Assembly: GCA_031394045.1 (NCBI GenBank)
Contig: JANMWN010000042.1
Coordinates: 1-17,604, forward strand
Length of the DNA stretch: 17,604 nt
Direction: 5' to 3'
Source of the DNA: JANYIP01 sp031394045
GTDB lineage: Bacteria; Actinomycetota; Actinomycetes; Prado026
Made by a program: the position numbers and the translations under genes. The notes beneath the pieces were generated by a model. It had not been told where the DNA came from. It did no database searches and saw only the letters and a program-made list of their open reading frames with translations. Shown here piece after piece: positions 1 to 9,362 of this stretch (its first letter is position 1; every line of letters begins with the position of its first letter).

Positions 1-12
1 AGATCGACTCGC

Positions 13-2214
13 CTAGTCGGGGGCCCCGACCAGCTGGGCGCTCTCCTGCTCGGACCACTCGCCGGCGAGGTCGTCGGCCCCATGGAGCGCGCCGTCAGCT
101 CCGCCACCGCTGTCAGCTCCGCCACTGCCCGCTGCCACTGCCTCGTCGGCTGAGTCGGTTGAGTCGGTTGAGTCGGCCTCGGTCACGAAATGGCTGATCG
201 ACATCTGGGTACGTACGGCCAGGTCGGCGATCTCCTGCGCACTGGACGCCGACTGCTTGGCGCCAGCGGCGAACTGGGCCGCAGTTGAGCTCACATCGGC
301 CATGGCCTGGACGACCTGCTCGCTCGCGGATCGCTGCTGCCGGGTGGCCGACGAGATCTCCCGGGCAGCCGACGTCGAGGTGTCGACCAGTGCGGCGATC
401 CGCTCGAGCGACGCCGCTGCGGCCCTGGCCTGGTCGGTCACGGCCTGCACTGCGTGCGATCCCTGCGCCGACGCGTCGACCGTCTGCCTGGCCCGGTTCG
501 AGATGTCGGTGATGATGCTCTGGATCAGGACGGTCGACTCCTGGGAGCGCTCGGCGAGGCGACGGATCTCGGCGGCAACCACGGCGAAGCCTCGGCCGTG
601 CTCGCCGGCCCGCGCCGCCTCGATGGCCGCGTTCAGCGCCAGCAGGTTCGTCTGGTCCGACAGCTCGTCGATGATCGCGAGGATCTCGCCGATCTCGATG
701 ATCTTCTCGCCCAGCCCCTCGCAGGCCGACGCGATGAACGCGACCTGACCGTTGACGGACTCGATGGCCGCGACCGACTCCTCGACCGCGTTCCGTCCCT
801 CGATCGTCTTCGCCAGCGTCTGCTCGGCGACGGCCACCACCGCCTCGGAGTTCTCGGCGATCTGCTCAGCGGTCGCCGCGAGCTCGGCGATCGTCGCCGT
901 CGTCTGGGTGACGACCGCAGACTGCTGGCTGGCGGAGGACGCCTGCTGCCTGGACGAGGCACCCAGCTCGGTGGCCGCCGTGTTCAGTTGCCTGCTGTTG
1001 GTCTGCGCCTGCGCGACCAGCTCGCGCAGCGAACCGAGCGTCTGGTCGAAGGACGCGGCCAGCCCTGTCATCGCCTCGTCGCCGAGCTCGACGTTGAGCC
1101 GGGTCGCGAGGTTGCCGTTCGACGTACGCGTGAGTGCGTTGGTGAGCTGGTCCATGCCCTGGGCGAAGCGGTCCCGCTCAGCCACCACGACCGCCGCCTG
1201 GACAGCAGCCCGGCGCCGCAGGCGCAACGCCAGCAGCAGCGCCAGCAGCAGGAAGAGCAGGCCGACGAAGCCGATCAGCAGCATCAGGGGCGGCAGCGCG
1301 GCACTCAGACCGGTCACGGGCAGGGGACCGTCTGCGACCACGGCGAGCCAGCTGAGGTCGAACCCACTGGCTTCGGCGACACCTGCGGGTACACCGGTCA
1401 CGGTACGAGCACCGACCGGGAAGGCGACGGCACCCTTGCTGTGCGCCATCTTGTCGTTGACCTGCTTGCCTAGCGCGGGCGACACCGGGACGGTCGCGCT
1501 GCCCGAGGTGATGACCGAACCATCACGACGGTCGACCAGTGCCGTGGCGTCCCCGTTGGCATTGCTTGCCTGGATCATTGCGGACTGGAGGCGTGCGATC
1601 GGAAGCGTGGTCAGGACGATGGCCTTCGCCCCGCGTCCGACCAACGGGGTCGCGATGCTGATCACGGCGGTCCCGTCGCCGTCGCGGTACGGCGGTGAGA
1701 CGAACACCTCGCCAGGCGTCAGCGCCAGGGTCTGGCTCAGCCAGTGGATCTGCCCGGCGCCGGCACCCTCCGGGAGGGTCTCGGCGGTCAGCCAGGCACC
1801 GTCACTGCTCTGCGCGATCGGCCGGACCGCCTGGGTGTCGACGACCTGGAGGGTCTGGAATGCCTGCGGGAAGAGACGCGCGTAGTCAGCGAATGCAGCG
1901 CGCATCTCCGCACGGAAGCCGGCCGCTTCGCCGGTCCGCTGGGCGAGCTTGCTCCGGACGCTGCCGGGGAGGTCCTCCCACTCGCCGAAGCTCGGCTCCC
2001 GCGACAGCGTGAGCAGCAGGTCCGCGTCGCGTCGCAGCATGATGGCCAGGCTTGTGGAGACCTCGGTGGCCCGCGCCGTCGTCGCCTGTACGGCGTCGTT
2101 CCGCGCACTTGCGGCAGCGCCGGCCCGCAGCCAGCCGACCGTCCCCGTCGTGGCCAGCAGAGCGAGCCCCAGGCCGGCACTGATCATTGCGGCGGTACGT
2201 GTCGTCGCTCGCAT
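13..2214 (-). CDS. Methyl-accepting chemotaxis protein (transmembrane chemoreceptor)
   Basis: A 733-residue chemoreceptor that would sense an extracellular ligand and control a CheA/CheW array. Visible order: short cytoplasmic N-terminus, first membrane helix (about residues 9-29), extracytoplasmic sensor (about 30-300) with a Cache-like stretch (GEVFVSPPYRDGDG, 168-181), second membrane helix (about 305-331) followed by RLRRR, a HAMP-like linker, then the cytoplasmic signalling coiled coil (about 400-675). The hairpin tip is canonical (NLLALNAAIEAARAGEHGRG, 523-542). The C-terminal tail (680-733) is Asp/Ser/Gly/Ala-rich and low in complexity, with no recognisable NWETF-type CheR-binding pentapeptide. 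I chose the ATG at 2214 because a purine-rich site (AAGAGGGG) lies 11 nt upstream and the membrane helix follows directly; the frame stays open further upstream only inside gcvP. The ligand cannot be read from the sequence. No che or flagellar genes are in the window. Confidence 0.93.
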   Translation of the reverse strand: MRATTRTAAMISAGLGLALLATTGTVGWLRAGAAASARNDAVQATTARATEVSTSLAIMLRRDADLLLTLSREPSFGEWEDLPGSVRSKLAQRTGEAAGFRAEMRAAFADYARLFPQAFQTLQVVDTQAVRPIAQSSDGAWLTAETLPEGAGAGQIHWLSQTLALTPGEVFVSPPYRDGDGTAVISIATPLVGRGAKAIVLTTLPIARLQSAMIQASNANGDATALVDRRDGSVITSGSATVPVSPALGKQVNDKMAHSKGAVAFPVGARTVTGVPAGVAEASGFDLSWLAVVADGPLPVTGLSAALPPLMLLIGFVGLLFLLLALLLALRLRRRAAVQAAVVVAERDRFAQGMDQLTNALTRTSNGNLATRLNVELGDEAMTGLAASFDQTLGSLRELVAQAQTNSRQLNTAATELGASSRQQASSASQQSAVVTQTTATIAELAATAEQIAENSEAVVAVAEQTLAKTIEGRNAVEESVAAIESVNGQVAFIASACEGLGEKIIEIGEILAIIDELSDQTNLLALNAAIEAARAGEHGRGFAVVAAEIRRLAERSQESTVLIQSIITDISNRARQTVDASAQGSHAVQAVTDQARAAAASLERIAALVDTSTSAAREISSATRQQRSASEQVVQAMADVSSTAAQFAAGAKQSASSAQEIADLAVRTQMSISHFVTEADSTDSTDSADEAVAAGSGGADSGGGADGALHGADDLAGEWSEQESAQLVGAPD
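94..125. repeat. Short direct repeat in the chemoreceptor tail
   Basis: A 14-bp sequence, GTCAGCTCCGCCAC, occurs at 94-107 and again at 112-125, an 18-bp period. On the minus strand it encodes repeated Gly-Gly-Ala-Asp blocks in the disordered C-terminal tail of the chemoreceptor. It is probably replication-slippage material with little constraint. Confidence 0.7.
152..178. repeat. Three 9-bp tandem repeats in the chemoreceptor tail
   Basis: Three consecutive 9-bp units (GAGTCGGTT, GAGTCGGTT, GAGTCGGCC) encode an alternating Asp-Ser-Thr run on the minus strand (about residues 681-689 of the chemoreceptor). The repeat is in frame, so copy-number change would lengthen or shorten the tail without breaking the gene. 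Confidence 0.8.
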
Positions 2215-2237
2215 CGCGGTCCGGTCCCCTCTTGCGT

Positions 2238-2260
2238 GGCGCGCCGACGATCGGCGTGCC
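2238..2260 (-). terminator. Hairpin between gcvP and the chemoreceptor gene
   Basis: A GC-rich inverted repeat (outer GGC/GCC, one mismatch, then CGCCGA-CGA-TCGGCG) sits in the 113-nt gap after the gcvP stop and ends about 24 nt before the chemoreceptor start. There is no U-run after it, so it could be a U-less terminator of gcvP or a leader structure of the receptor mRNA. I see no convincing promoter hexamers in the rest of this gap. Confidence 0.4.
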
Positions 2261-2327
2261 CCGGGCGCCCCCCGACCTGCCCCTGATCGGTATCGGCTGA
2301 CGAAGGCGCGGCTTGAGGATCTTGGTG

Positions 2328-5218
<2,891 letters not shown>

Positions 5219-5219
<1 letters not shown>

Positions 5220-5321
5220 GTGGAGCGGCCTCCGACTGTTGGGTCAGTCAGGAGCCTTTGGAGAAGGCTCCCGCGGGCCTCCCCCTCTGTCGCTCACGGT
5301 CAGTGCGCCGCTCGCTCCACA
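5219..5321 (-). promoter_or_regulatory. gcvP leader: start-codon-occluding inverted repeat and Shine-Dalgarno hairpin
   Basis: Directly after the glycine aptamer the leader contains TGTGGAGCG (minus strand, 5321 to 5313), which is perfectly complementary to CGCTCCACA (5227 to 5219), the segment between the Shine-Dalgarno site and the A of the ATG. Locally, the Shine-Dalgarno GGAG (5233-5230) can instead pair with CTCC (5225-5222) across a GCCG loop, so CTCC has two competing partners. This geometry suits a translational expression platform. The switching mechanism is inference; the complementarity is directly visible. Confidence 0.5.
5251..5271 (-). other. Stem-loop in the gcvP leader
   Basis: A perfect 8-bp stem (GGAGCCTT / AAGGCTCC) with a 5-nt loop lies between the riboswitch aptamer and the gcvP Shine-Dalgarno site. 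No U-tract follows on the minus strand, so it is not a classical intrinsic terminator. It may be part of the riboswitch expression platform or simply fold inside the longer start-codon helix. Confidence 0.55.
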
Positions 5322-5330
5322 GTTGCCTGG

Positions 5331-5430
5331 CCCACACGGTCCTTTTGCCTGAGAGGTTCCGGGGAGGATTGCCCCTTCGGCGCCCCTATACAAGTCCGGA
5401 CGGGACTAGCAAGGGGCTCTCCCATGTGGG
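5331..5430 (-). promoter_or_regulatory. Glycine riboswitch aptamer (single) upstream of gcvP
   Basis: The minus strand carries the conserved glycine-riboswitch core: GGGAGAG near the 5' end, GCCGAAGGGGCAA in the middle and CTCTCAGGCAAAAGGACCG at the 3' end. Pairings can be traced. P1 joins CCCACA (5430-5425) to TGTGGG (5336-5331); P2 joins GCCCC (5417-5413) to GGGGC (5386-5382), capped by AGTCC/GGACT; P3 is GGGG/CCCC around CAATCCT. Only one complete aptamer is visible; the roughly 110 nt that follow lack a second GCCGAAGG...CTCTCAGG core, so this is a singlet. It lies between the upstream regulator gene and gcvP and should raise gcvP expression when glycine is abundant, the usual logic in this family. 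Confidence 0.93.
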
Positions 5431-5445
5431 ATCACCAGCGCGCGA

Positions 5446-5451
5446 AGTCTA
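5446..5451 (-). promoter_or_regulatory. Candidate -10 hexamer for the gcvP riboswitch transcript
   Basis: TAGACT (minus strand) fits the actinobacterial TANNNT -10 pattern and would place the transcript start near 5439, about 9 nt before the 5' strand of riboswitch P1. No good -35 is visible 16-19 nt upstream, where the sequence is still the end of the upstream regulator gene. Confidence 0.4.
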
Positions 5452-5457
5452 TCCCGG

Positions 5458-6114
<657 letters not shown>

Positions 6115-6135
6115 GCCGTCTCCGCTCTAGTCACA

Positions 6136-6158
6136 CTGATGGAGTTACACCCCATCAG
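6136..6158. promoter_or_regulatory. Inverted repeat just downstream of the regulator promoter
   Basis: CTGATGG (6136-6142) and CCATCAG (6152-6158) form a perfect 7-bp dyad with a 9-nt spacer. It begins about 2-4 nt after the predicted transcription start of the Rv1830-like gene, so it could be a repressor site for autoregulation or a 5'-UTR hairpin. Confidence 0.5.
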
Positions 6159-6166
6159 GTGTCCCG

Positions 6167-6195
6167 ACGCTAGGGCGGTGGCCGGTCTGGGTCAA
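6167..6195 (-). promoter_or_regulatory. Promoter of the Rv1830-like regulator gene
   Basis: TTGACC (6195-6190) and TAGCGT (6172-6167) on the minus strand are separated by exactly 17 nt, matching a housekeeping sigma-factor promoter with a TANNNT -10. The transcript would start near 6160 and leave a leader of about 46 nt before the GTG at 6114. Confidence 0.65.
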
Positions 6196-6223
6196 CGAGG
6201 AGCATCCCGACACGCCGACGGCA

Positions 6224-6248
6224 AAGTCTCGATCAGAAGTGGAGACTT
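6224..6248. promoter_or_regulatory. Upstream dyad AAGTCTC-N11-GAGACTT
   Basis: A perfect 7-bp inverted repeat with an 11-nt spacer lies 29-53 bp upstream of the -35 of the Rv1830-like gene, in otherwise unassigned intergenic sequence. The total length of 25 bp and twofold symmetry suit a dimeric regulator. Its binder is unknown; one of the two MerR proteins encoded next to it is an obvious candidate. Confidence 0.45.
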
Positions 6249-6267
6249 GGAACCCTGTACCTCTCGT

Positions 6268-6287
6268 TGAGCGTGGATTCACGCTCA
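6268..6287 (-). terminator. Hairpin at the 3' end of the bifunctional nuclease gene
   Basis: TGAGCGTG and CACGCTCA form a perfect 8-bp stem with a 4-nt loop. The first three bases of the stem are the stop codon of the nuclease gene. No U-run follows, as is common for actinobacterial terminators. It would close the garA-ftsR-nuclease transcript before the separate promoter of the next gene. Confidence 0.6.
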
Positions 6288-6755
6288 GCCCTGCGGCCCG
6301 AAATCCTCCGGCGAGATCTGGTCGAGGAACTCGATGAACTTCTCGACCTCGTCCTCCTGCTCGTCCGGGATCACGATGCCGGCCTCCTCAAGGACGTCGT
6401 CCGCGCCGAAGATGGGCGTACCCGTACGCAGGGCGAGCGCGATGGCGTCCGAGGGTCGCGCGCTGACCTCGACCCCGGTGACGAAGACCAGCTGGGCGTA
6501 GAAGACGCCATCGCGCAGCTCGGTGATCCGGATCTGGCTCAGAGGGGCCTCGAGCGCCTCAAGCAGGTCGCGCATCAGGTCATGGGTCATCGGCCGAGCC
6601 GGGACGACGCCCTGCTGCGCGAACGCGATCGCGGTGGCCTCGACCGCCCCGATCCAGATCGGCAGGTAGCGCTCCCCGCCGATCTCGCGCAGGAGCACGA
6701 TGGGCTGGTTCGAGGGCATCTCGACCCGGACTCCGACTACGTCGAGTGGCTGCAC
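6285..6755 (-). CDS. Bifunctional nuclease family protein (BFN/DUF151)
   Basis: A 156-residue cytoplasmic protein of the DUF151/bifunctional nuclease family, matching mycobacterial Rv1829 in both sequence and position. The family core fills residues 1-130: the N-terminal VGVRVEMPSNQPIVLLRE, then ERYLPIWIGAVEATAIA (28-44), the segment MTHDLMRDLLEAL, and SARPSDAIALALRTGTPIF (98-116). The C-terminus is acidic (DEQEDEVEKFIEFLD). Plant homologues were reported to have RNase and DNase activity; the bacterial role is not settled, so nuclease activity here is only a family label. It starts at GTG 6755, 47 nt after the ftsR stop, and its location suggests co-transcription with garA and ftsR. No Shine-Dalgarno site is obvious; instead a TAGGGT hexamer lies 6 nt before the start. 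Confidence 0.92.
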   Translation of the reverse strand: MQPLDVVGVRVEMPSNQPIVLLREIGGERYLPIWIGAVEATAIAFAQQGVVPARPMTHDLMRDLLEALEAPLSQIRITELRDGVFYAQLVFVTGVEVSARPSDAIALALRTGTPIFGADDVLEEAGIVIPDEQEDEVEKFIEFLDQISPEDFGPQG

Positions 6756-6761
6756 AGCACC

Positions 6762-6767
6762 ACCCTA
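6762..6767 (-). promoter_or_regulatory. Candidate -10 for a leaderless nuclease transcript
   Basis: TAGGGT on the minus strand fits TANNNT and is followed by exactly 6 nt and then the GTG start. This is the spacing expected if transcription begins at the start codon. No -35 match is visible, so this is weak evidence for an internal promoter. Confidence 0.3.
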
Positions 6768-6802
6768 CCCACGTGCCCGTGAGGTAGGCCTGGTGCGCGG
6801 GC

Positions 6803-7543
6803 TCAGCGCCGACCGGCGGAGGCCAGCCCGGCCTGGACCAGAGCCGCGTGCAGGCGTACCGAGAGCGCGGACAGCTCGCCGACGACCTCGTCGGCCCGGG
6901 CCTTGGCGTCCGGGTTGCGCTGGTTGTGCAACGGCGCGACCACCTGCTCGACCAGCCCCACCTCGCGGTCGGCGGCGGACTTGAACGCGCGCAGGTGCCT
7001 CGGCTCCAGCCCGAACACGCTCATCTCGGCGACCGCCTTGGCGATCACCAGGGCGTTCCCGTCGTAGTGCGCGGACCCGGGGCGGCTCCCGATCAGCCCG
7101 TAGCTCTCGAGCTGGCCCAGCTGCGCCTCGTCGATGCCGGCCGCCTCGATCAGCTCGGCGCGCGAGAGCCGCAGCTCGGACCCGTCCCGGCTGAAGGACT
7201 CGGGCGTCGGGAAGCCGTCGGAGGCGACGATCGTCATGGGGACCCGCGGGCCGGCGCCGGGTCCCTCCGGCGGCTCGAGCCCGCGGTCCATGGCGTCGAG
7301 GTGCTCCTTGATCACCCGGAGCGGGAGGTAGCGGTCACGCTGGGCGGCCAGGACGTACCGCAGCCGCTGAATCTCGTCGTGGCCGAACTTTCGGTAGCCG
7401 GAGGCGGTCCGCTGCGGCTCGACCAGACCCTCGGACTCCAGGAAGCGGATCTTGGAGATCGTCACGTCGGGGAACTCGGGCCGGAGCCTGGCCAGGACCT
7501 CACCGATGCTGAGGTACGCACGAGCAGGGACAGCGGTGCTCAC
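6803..7543 (-). CDS. ftsR: MerR-family regulator, FtsR/Rv1828 type
   Basis: A 246-residue transcription factor. The N-terminal winged helix (about residues 10-85) reads YLSIGEVLARLRPEFPDVTI, SKIRFLESEGLVEPQRTASG, YRKFGHDEIQRLRYVLAAQR in consecutive blocks, the pattern of mycobacterial Rv1828. A linker (about 90-120) leads to a second conserved domain with RLSRAELIEAAGID (129-142) and the hallmark GLEPRHLRAFKSAADREVGL. The Corynebacterium glutamicum orthologue FtsR (Cg1631) activates ftsZ; a division-related role is inferred by orthology and by context. The GTG at 7543 overlaps the garA stop by 4 nt (GTGA), so the two are translationally coupled. The nuclease gene follows after 47 nt. Alternative names in annotation are HTH-type or heat-shock MerR; those fit less well. 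Confidence 0.92.
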   Translation of the reverse strand: MSTAVPARAYLSIGEVLARLRPEFPDVTISKIRFLESEGLVEPQRTASGYRKFGHDEIQRLRYVLAAQRDRYLPLRVIKEHLDAMDRGLEPPEGPGAGPRVPMTIVASDGFPTPESFSRDGSELRLSRAELIEAAGIDEAQLGQLESYGLIGSRPGSAHYDGNALVIAKAVAEMSVFGLEPRHLRAFKSAADREVGLVEQVVAPLHNQRNPDAKARADEVVGELSALSVRLHAALVQAGLASAGRR

Positions 7544-8016
7544 GAGTGCGCCCCGGCGCCGGCCGGCCCGCTCAGGTAGACCAGCCGGTACTTGCCGATC
7601 TGCACCTCGTCGCCACCGGTGAGGGCCGCCTCGTCGATGCGCTGGCGGTTGACGTACGTGCCGTTCAGGCTGCCGACGTCCTTGACCAGGTAGCCGCCGG
7701 CCGTACGCACGAACTGGGCGTGCCTGCGGGACACGGTGACGTCGTCGAGGAAGATGTCGCTCTCGGGGTGCCGGCCCGCGGTGACCAGGTCGACCTCGAG
7801 GAGGAACCGGCTGCCGGCGTTCGGCCCGCGCCGGACGACCAGCAGGGCGCTGCCGGACTCCAGCGCCTCAAGCGCCGCTTGATCGGGGTCGACGGAGCCT
7901 GGGTCGGTAGAGGCGGTGGAGGCGGTGGCCGCCGTGTCAGGCTCGTGGACGCCGAGGGACAGCGTCGAGGTCATCTCGGACGGCTGCTCCGGCTGCGTTC
8001 CGGCGTCGTCGCTCAT
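7540..8016 (-). CDS. garA: FHA-domain regulator GarA/OdhI
   Basis: A 158-residue phosphothreonine-binding protein. In mycobacteria and corynebacteria it controls 2-oxoglutarate dehydrogenase, glutamate dehydrogenase and glutamate synthase, switched off by Ser/Thr kinase phosphorylation of an N-terminal threonine that its own FHA domain then binds. The FHA domain spans about residues 55-150: GSALLVVRRGPNAGSRFLL, then GRHPESDIFLDDVTVSRRHA (81-100, with R82, S96, H99) and SLNGTYVN (116-123). The N-terminal phospho-motif reads EMTST (14-18) where mycobacterial GarA has ETTSV. I prefer the ATG at 8016 because GGAAGG lies 9 nt upstream; a GTG at 8025 in the same frame would overlap that site. The leader carries three 13-bp repeats. 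It is first in an operon with ftsR. Confidence 0.94.
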   Translation of the reverse strand: MSDDAGTQPEQPSEMTSTLSLGVHEPDTAATASTASTDPGSVDPDQAALEALESGSALLVVRRGPNAGSRFLLEVDLVTAGRHPESDIFLDDVTVSRRHAQFVRTAGGYLVKDVGSLNGTYVNRQRIDEAALTGGDEVQIGKYRLVYLSGPAGAGAHS

Positions 8017-8031
8017 ACAAGGCACCCTTCC

Positions 8032-8070
8032 CGGTGAACCCTCTACCTGAACCCGCTCGGTGAACTCTCA
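8032..8070. repeat. Three 13-bp tandem repeats in the garA leader
   Basis: Three adjacent imperfect 13-bp units occupy 8032-8044, 8045-8057 and 8058-8070: CGGTGAACCCTCT, ACCTGAACCCGCT and CGGTGAACTCTCA. The TGAAC core recurs at exactly 13-bp steps (8035, 8048, 8061). The array lies between the predicted garA transcription start (about 8093) and the Shine-Dalgarno site (8026-8031). It is non-coding as far as I can see and resembles an iterated protein-binding site in DNA or RNA. Confidence 0.7.
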
Positions 8071-8099
8071 ATGGGAACTAGATAGTCGAGGGCATCATG

Positions 8100-8128
8100 A
8101 CAGTAAGTCGGCTCGCGCCGAGGGTCAA
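8100..8128 (-). promoter_or_regulatory. Promoter of the garA-ftsR operon
   Basis: TTGACC (8128-8123) and TACTGT (8105-8100) on the minus strand are 17 nt apart, a strong match to a housekeeping promoter. The start would be near 8093, giving a leader of about 77 nt. The spacer contains a small dyad, TCGGC-N4-GCCGA (8108-8121), a place where regulators of the MerR type can bind. Confidence 0.7.
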
Positions 8129-8152
8129 CCGGATCGCCGTGGCCCAACTCTG

Positions 8153-8176
8153 AGGTGCCGCTCGAGAGCGGCTCCT
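8153..8176 (-). terminator. Hairpin downstream of gcvH
   Basis: A stem of GCCGCT/AGCGGC with a 4-nt loop, extended by AGG/CCT across a single mismatch, lies 14 nt after the gcvH stop. There is no U-run. It separates gcvH from the garA promoter and is the likely end of the upstream transcript. Confidence 0.5.
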
Positions 8177-8190
8177 GGTCCCCGGGAGGC

Positions 8191-8583
8191 TCAGCCTGCG
8201 CTGGTGAGCGCCGTGTACGCGTCAGCGTCGAGCAGCGCGTCAACCGACGCAGGGTCAGCCAGGCGTACCTCGACCATCCAGCCCTCGCCGTACGGGTCCG
8301 AGTTGACCAGCTCGGGGTTGGTGTCGAGCCCGGGGTTGCGGGCGACCACGACCCCGCTGACCGGTGCGTAGACGTCGCTCACGCTCTTGGTCGACTCCAC
8401 CTCGCCGCAGGTCTGCCCGGCCGCCAGCTCGGCGCCCGCCTCGGGCAGCGTGACGTAGACGATGTCTCCGAGCGCCTCCTGGGCGAAGTCCGTGATCCCG
8501 AACCGGATCGTGCCGTCGGCGCCGGGCCCGCTCACCCACTCGTGCTCGGCGGTGTACTTCAGCTGTCCCGGGGTCTGGCTCAC
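8191..8583 (-). CDS. gcvH: Glycine cleavage system H protein
   Basis: A 130-residue lipoyl carrier protein that shuttles the aminomethyl intermediate between the P, T and L proteins of glycine cleavage. The fold elements run in order: KYTAEHEWV (9-17), FGITDFAQEALGDIVYVTLP (28-47), and the lipoylation loop CGEVESTKSVSDVYAPVSG with the modified lysine at K66. The C-terminal NPELVNSDPYGEGWMVEV is typical. Length matches the family (about 125-130 residues). The GTG start at 8583 is preceded by AGGACGG. The gene is 20 nt after the stop of the upstream DUF881 gene, so it is probably the last gene of that transcript and not governed by the glycine riboswitch that precedes gcvP. Confidence 0.97.
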   Translation of the reverse strand: MSQTPGQLKYTAEHEWVSGPGADGTIRFGITDFAQEALGDIVYVTLPEAGAELAAGQTCGEVESTKSVSDVYAPVSGVVVARNPGLDTNPELVNSDPYGEGWMVEVRLADPASVDALLDADAYTALTSAG

Positions 8584-8603
8584 GCGGTTACCGTCCTGTC
8601 GAT

Positions 8604-9362
8604 CTAGTGGATCAAGGCTGGCTGAGCGTACTGAGGCGTCGGAGCGGGCCGCAAGGCGGTGACGGAGACCGTGCTGCTCTCGACGATCGTTGCGTCGCCC
8701 CCGAGCCCGCGCAGGCTCTCCACGACACCGCCGGGGATCCGCAGCGCCGCCGACATCGTCCGTGCGTCACCGATCGCCAGGATCGTGTACGGCGCCCGCA
8801 GGACCCGCCCGTCCACGACCACCGAACCGGGCGCGCCGTCCAGGAACGACGTCGAGGCCACCACGCGTACCGCCGGTCCCCCGTCCGAGGGAGCGGACGC
8901 CATCTGCAGCACCTCGGCACCCGCGTCCCGCAGCTCCTCGACCGCGTCCAGGATCATGGCGGCGTCGACCTTGCCCTTGTCGTCGCTCACCGTGACCACG
9001 ATGCCACCGCCCACAGCCGGCACGGTCCCCACGAGGATGCCGAGCGTGTCGGCTCGGCGCCGCGCCTCGGCCAGGGCCGCGGTGCTCTGGCCGGTACCTG
9101 AGGCGAGCAGGTCCCTCGTGGCCTGCAGGTCACGTTGTTCCCCGGCCAGCCGCTCGTTGCGTGCGGTGAGGTCGTCCAGGATGCCCACCAGGTCGGCCTC
9201 CCGCGCGGTCGACAACCCGTCGAACTGCGCGTTGCTGTGTACCTGGACGGCCACCCCGAGGCCCAGGAGGACGAACAGCGCCGCGATCGCCGCCTGGGCC
9301 CGGGTCCGCAGTCTCCGCCTTGGCCGCAGGGCGACGACCAGCCTGTCGCGTGGCTCGTTCAC
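8604..9362 (-). CDS. DUF881 membrane protein (second of the pair)
   Basis: A 252-residue protein with one membrane helix near the N-terminus (about 22-42, AQAAIAALFVLLGLGVAVQV, after an Arg-rich stretch), a predicted coiled coil (about 50-105) and an extracytoplasmic DUF881 domain (about 105-235) with VPAVGGGIVVTVSDDKG, ILDAVEELRDAGAEVLQM and APYTILAIGDARTMSAAL. It is the counterpart of the Rv1825 group in mycobacteria and of YlxW/YlxX in Bacillus, where the genes lie beside ftsA/ftsZ and divIB; no biochemical function is established. The GTG at 9362 overlaps the stop of the small basic protein gene by 4 nt. The same frame stays open upstream to 9623, but that would cover the small basic protein and is rejected. 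Confidence 0.88.
   Translation of the reverse strand: MNEPRDRLVVALRPRRRLRTRAQAAIAALFVLLGLGVAVQVHSNAQFDGLSTAREADLVGILDDLTARNERLAGEQRDLQATRDLLASGTGQSTAALAEARRRADTLGILVGTVPAVGGGIVVTVSDDKGKVDAAMILDAVEELRDAGAEVLQMASAPSDGGPAVRVVASTSFLDGAPGSVVVDGRVLRAPYTILAIGDARTMSAALRIPGGVVESLRGLGGDATIVESSTVSVTALRPAPTPQYAQPALIH

Noticed and set aside
5220..5330. A second glycine aptamer in tandem
   Set aside because: No second set of GGGAGA, GCCGAAGG and CTCTCAGG elements is present; only a GACAGAGGGG fragment resembles the family.
8043..8243. A 66-codon minus-strand frame between gcvH and garA
   Set aside because: It spans the gcvH terminator hairpin, the garA promoter and the 13-bp repeats, has no ribosome-binding site and no similarity I recognise.
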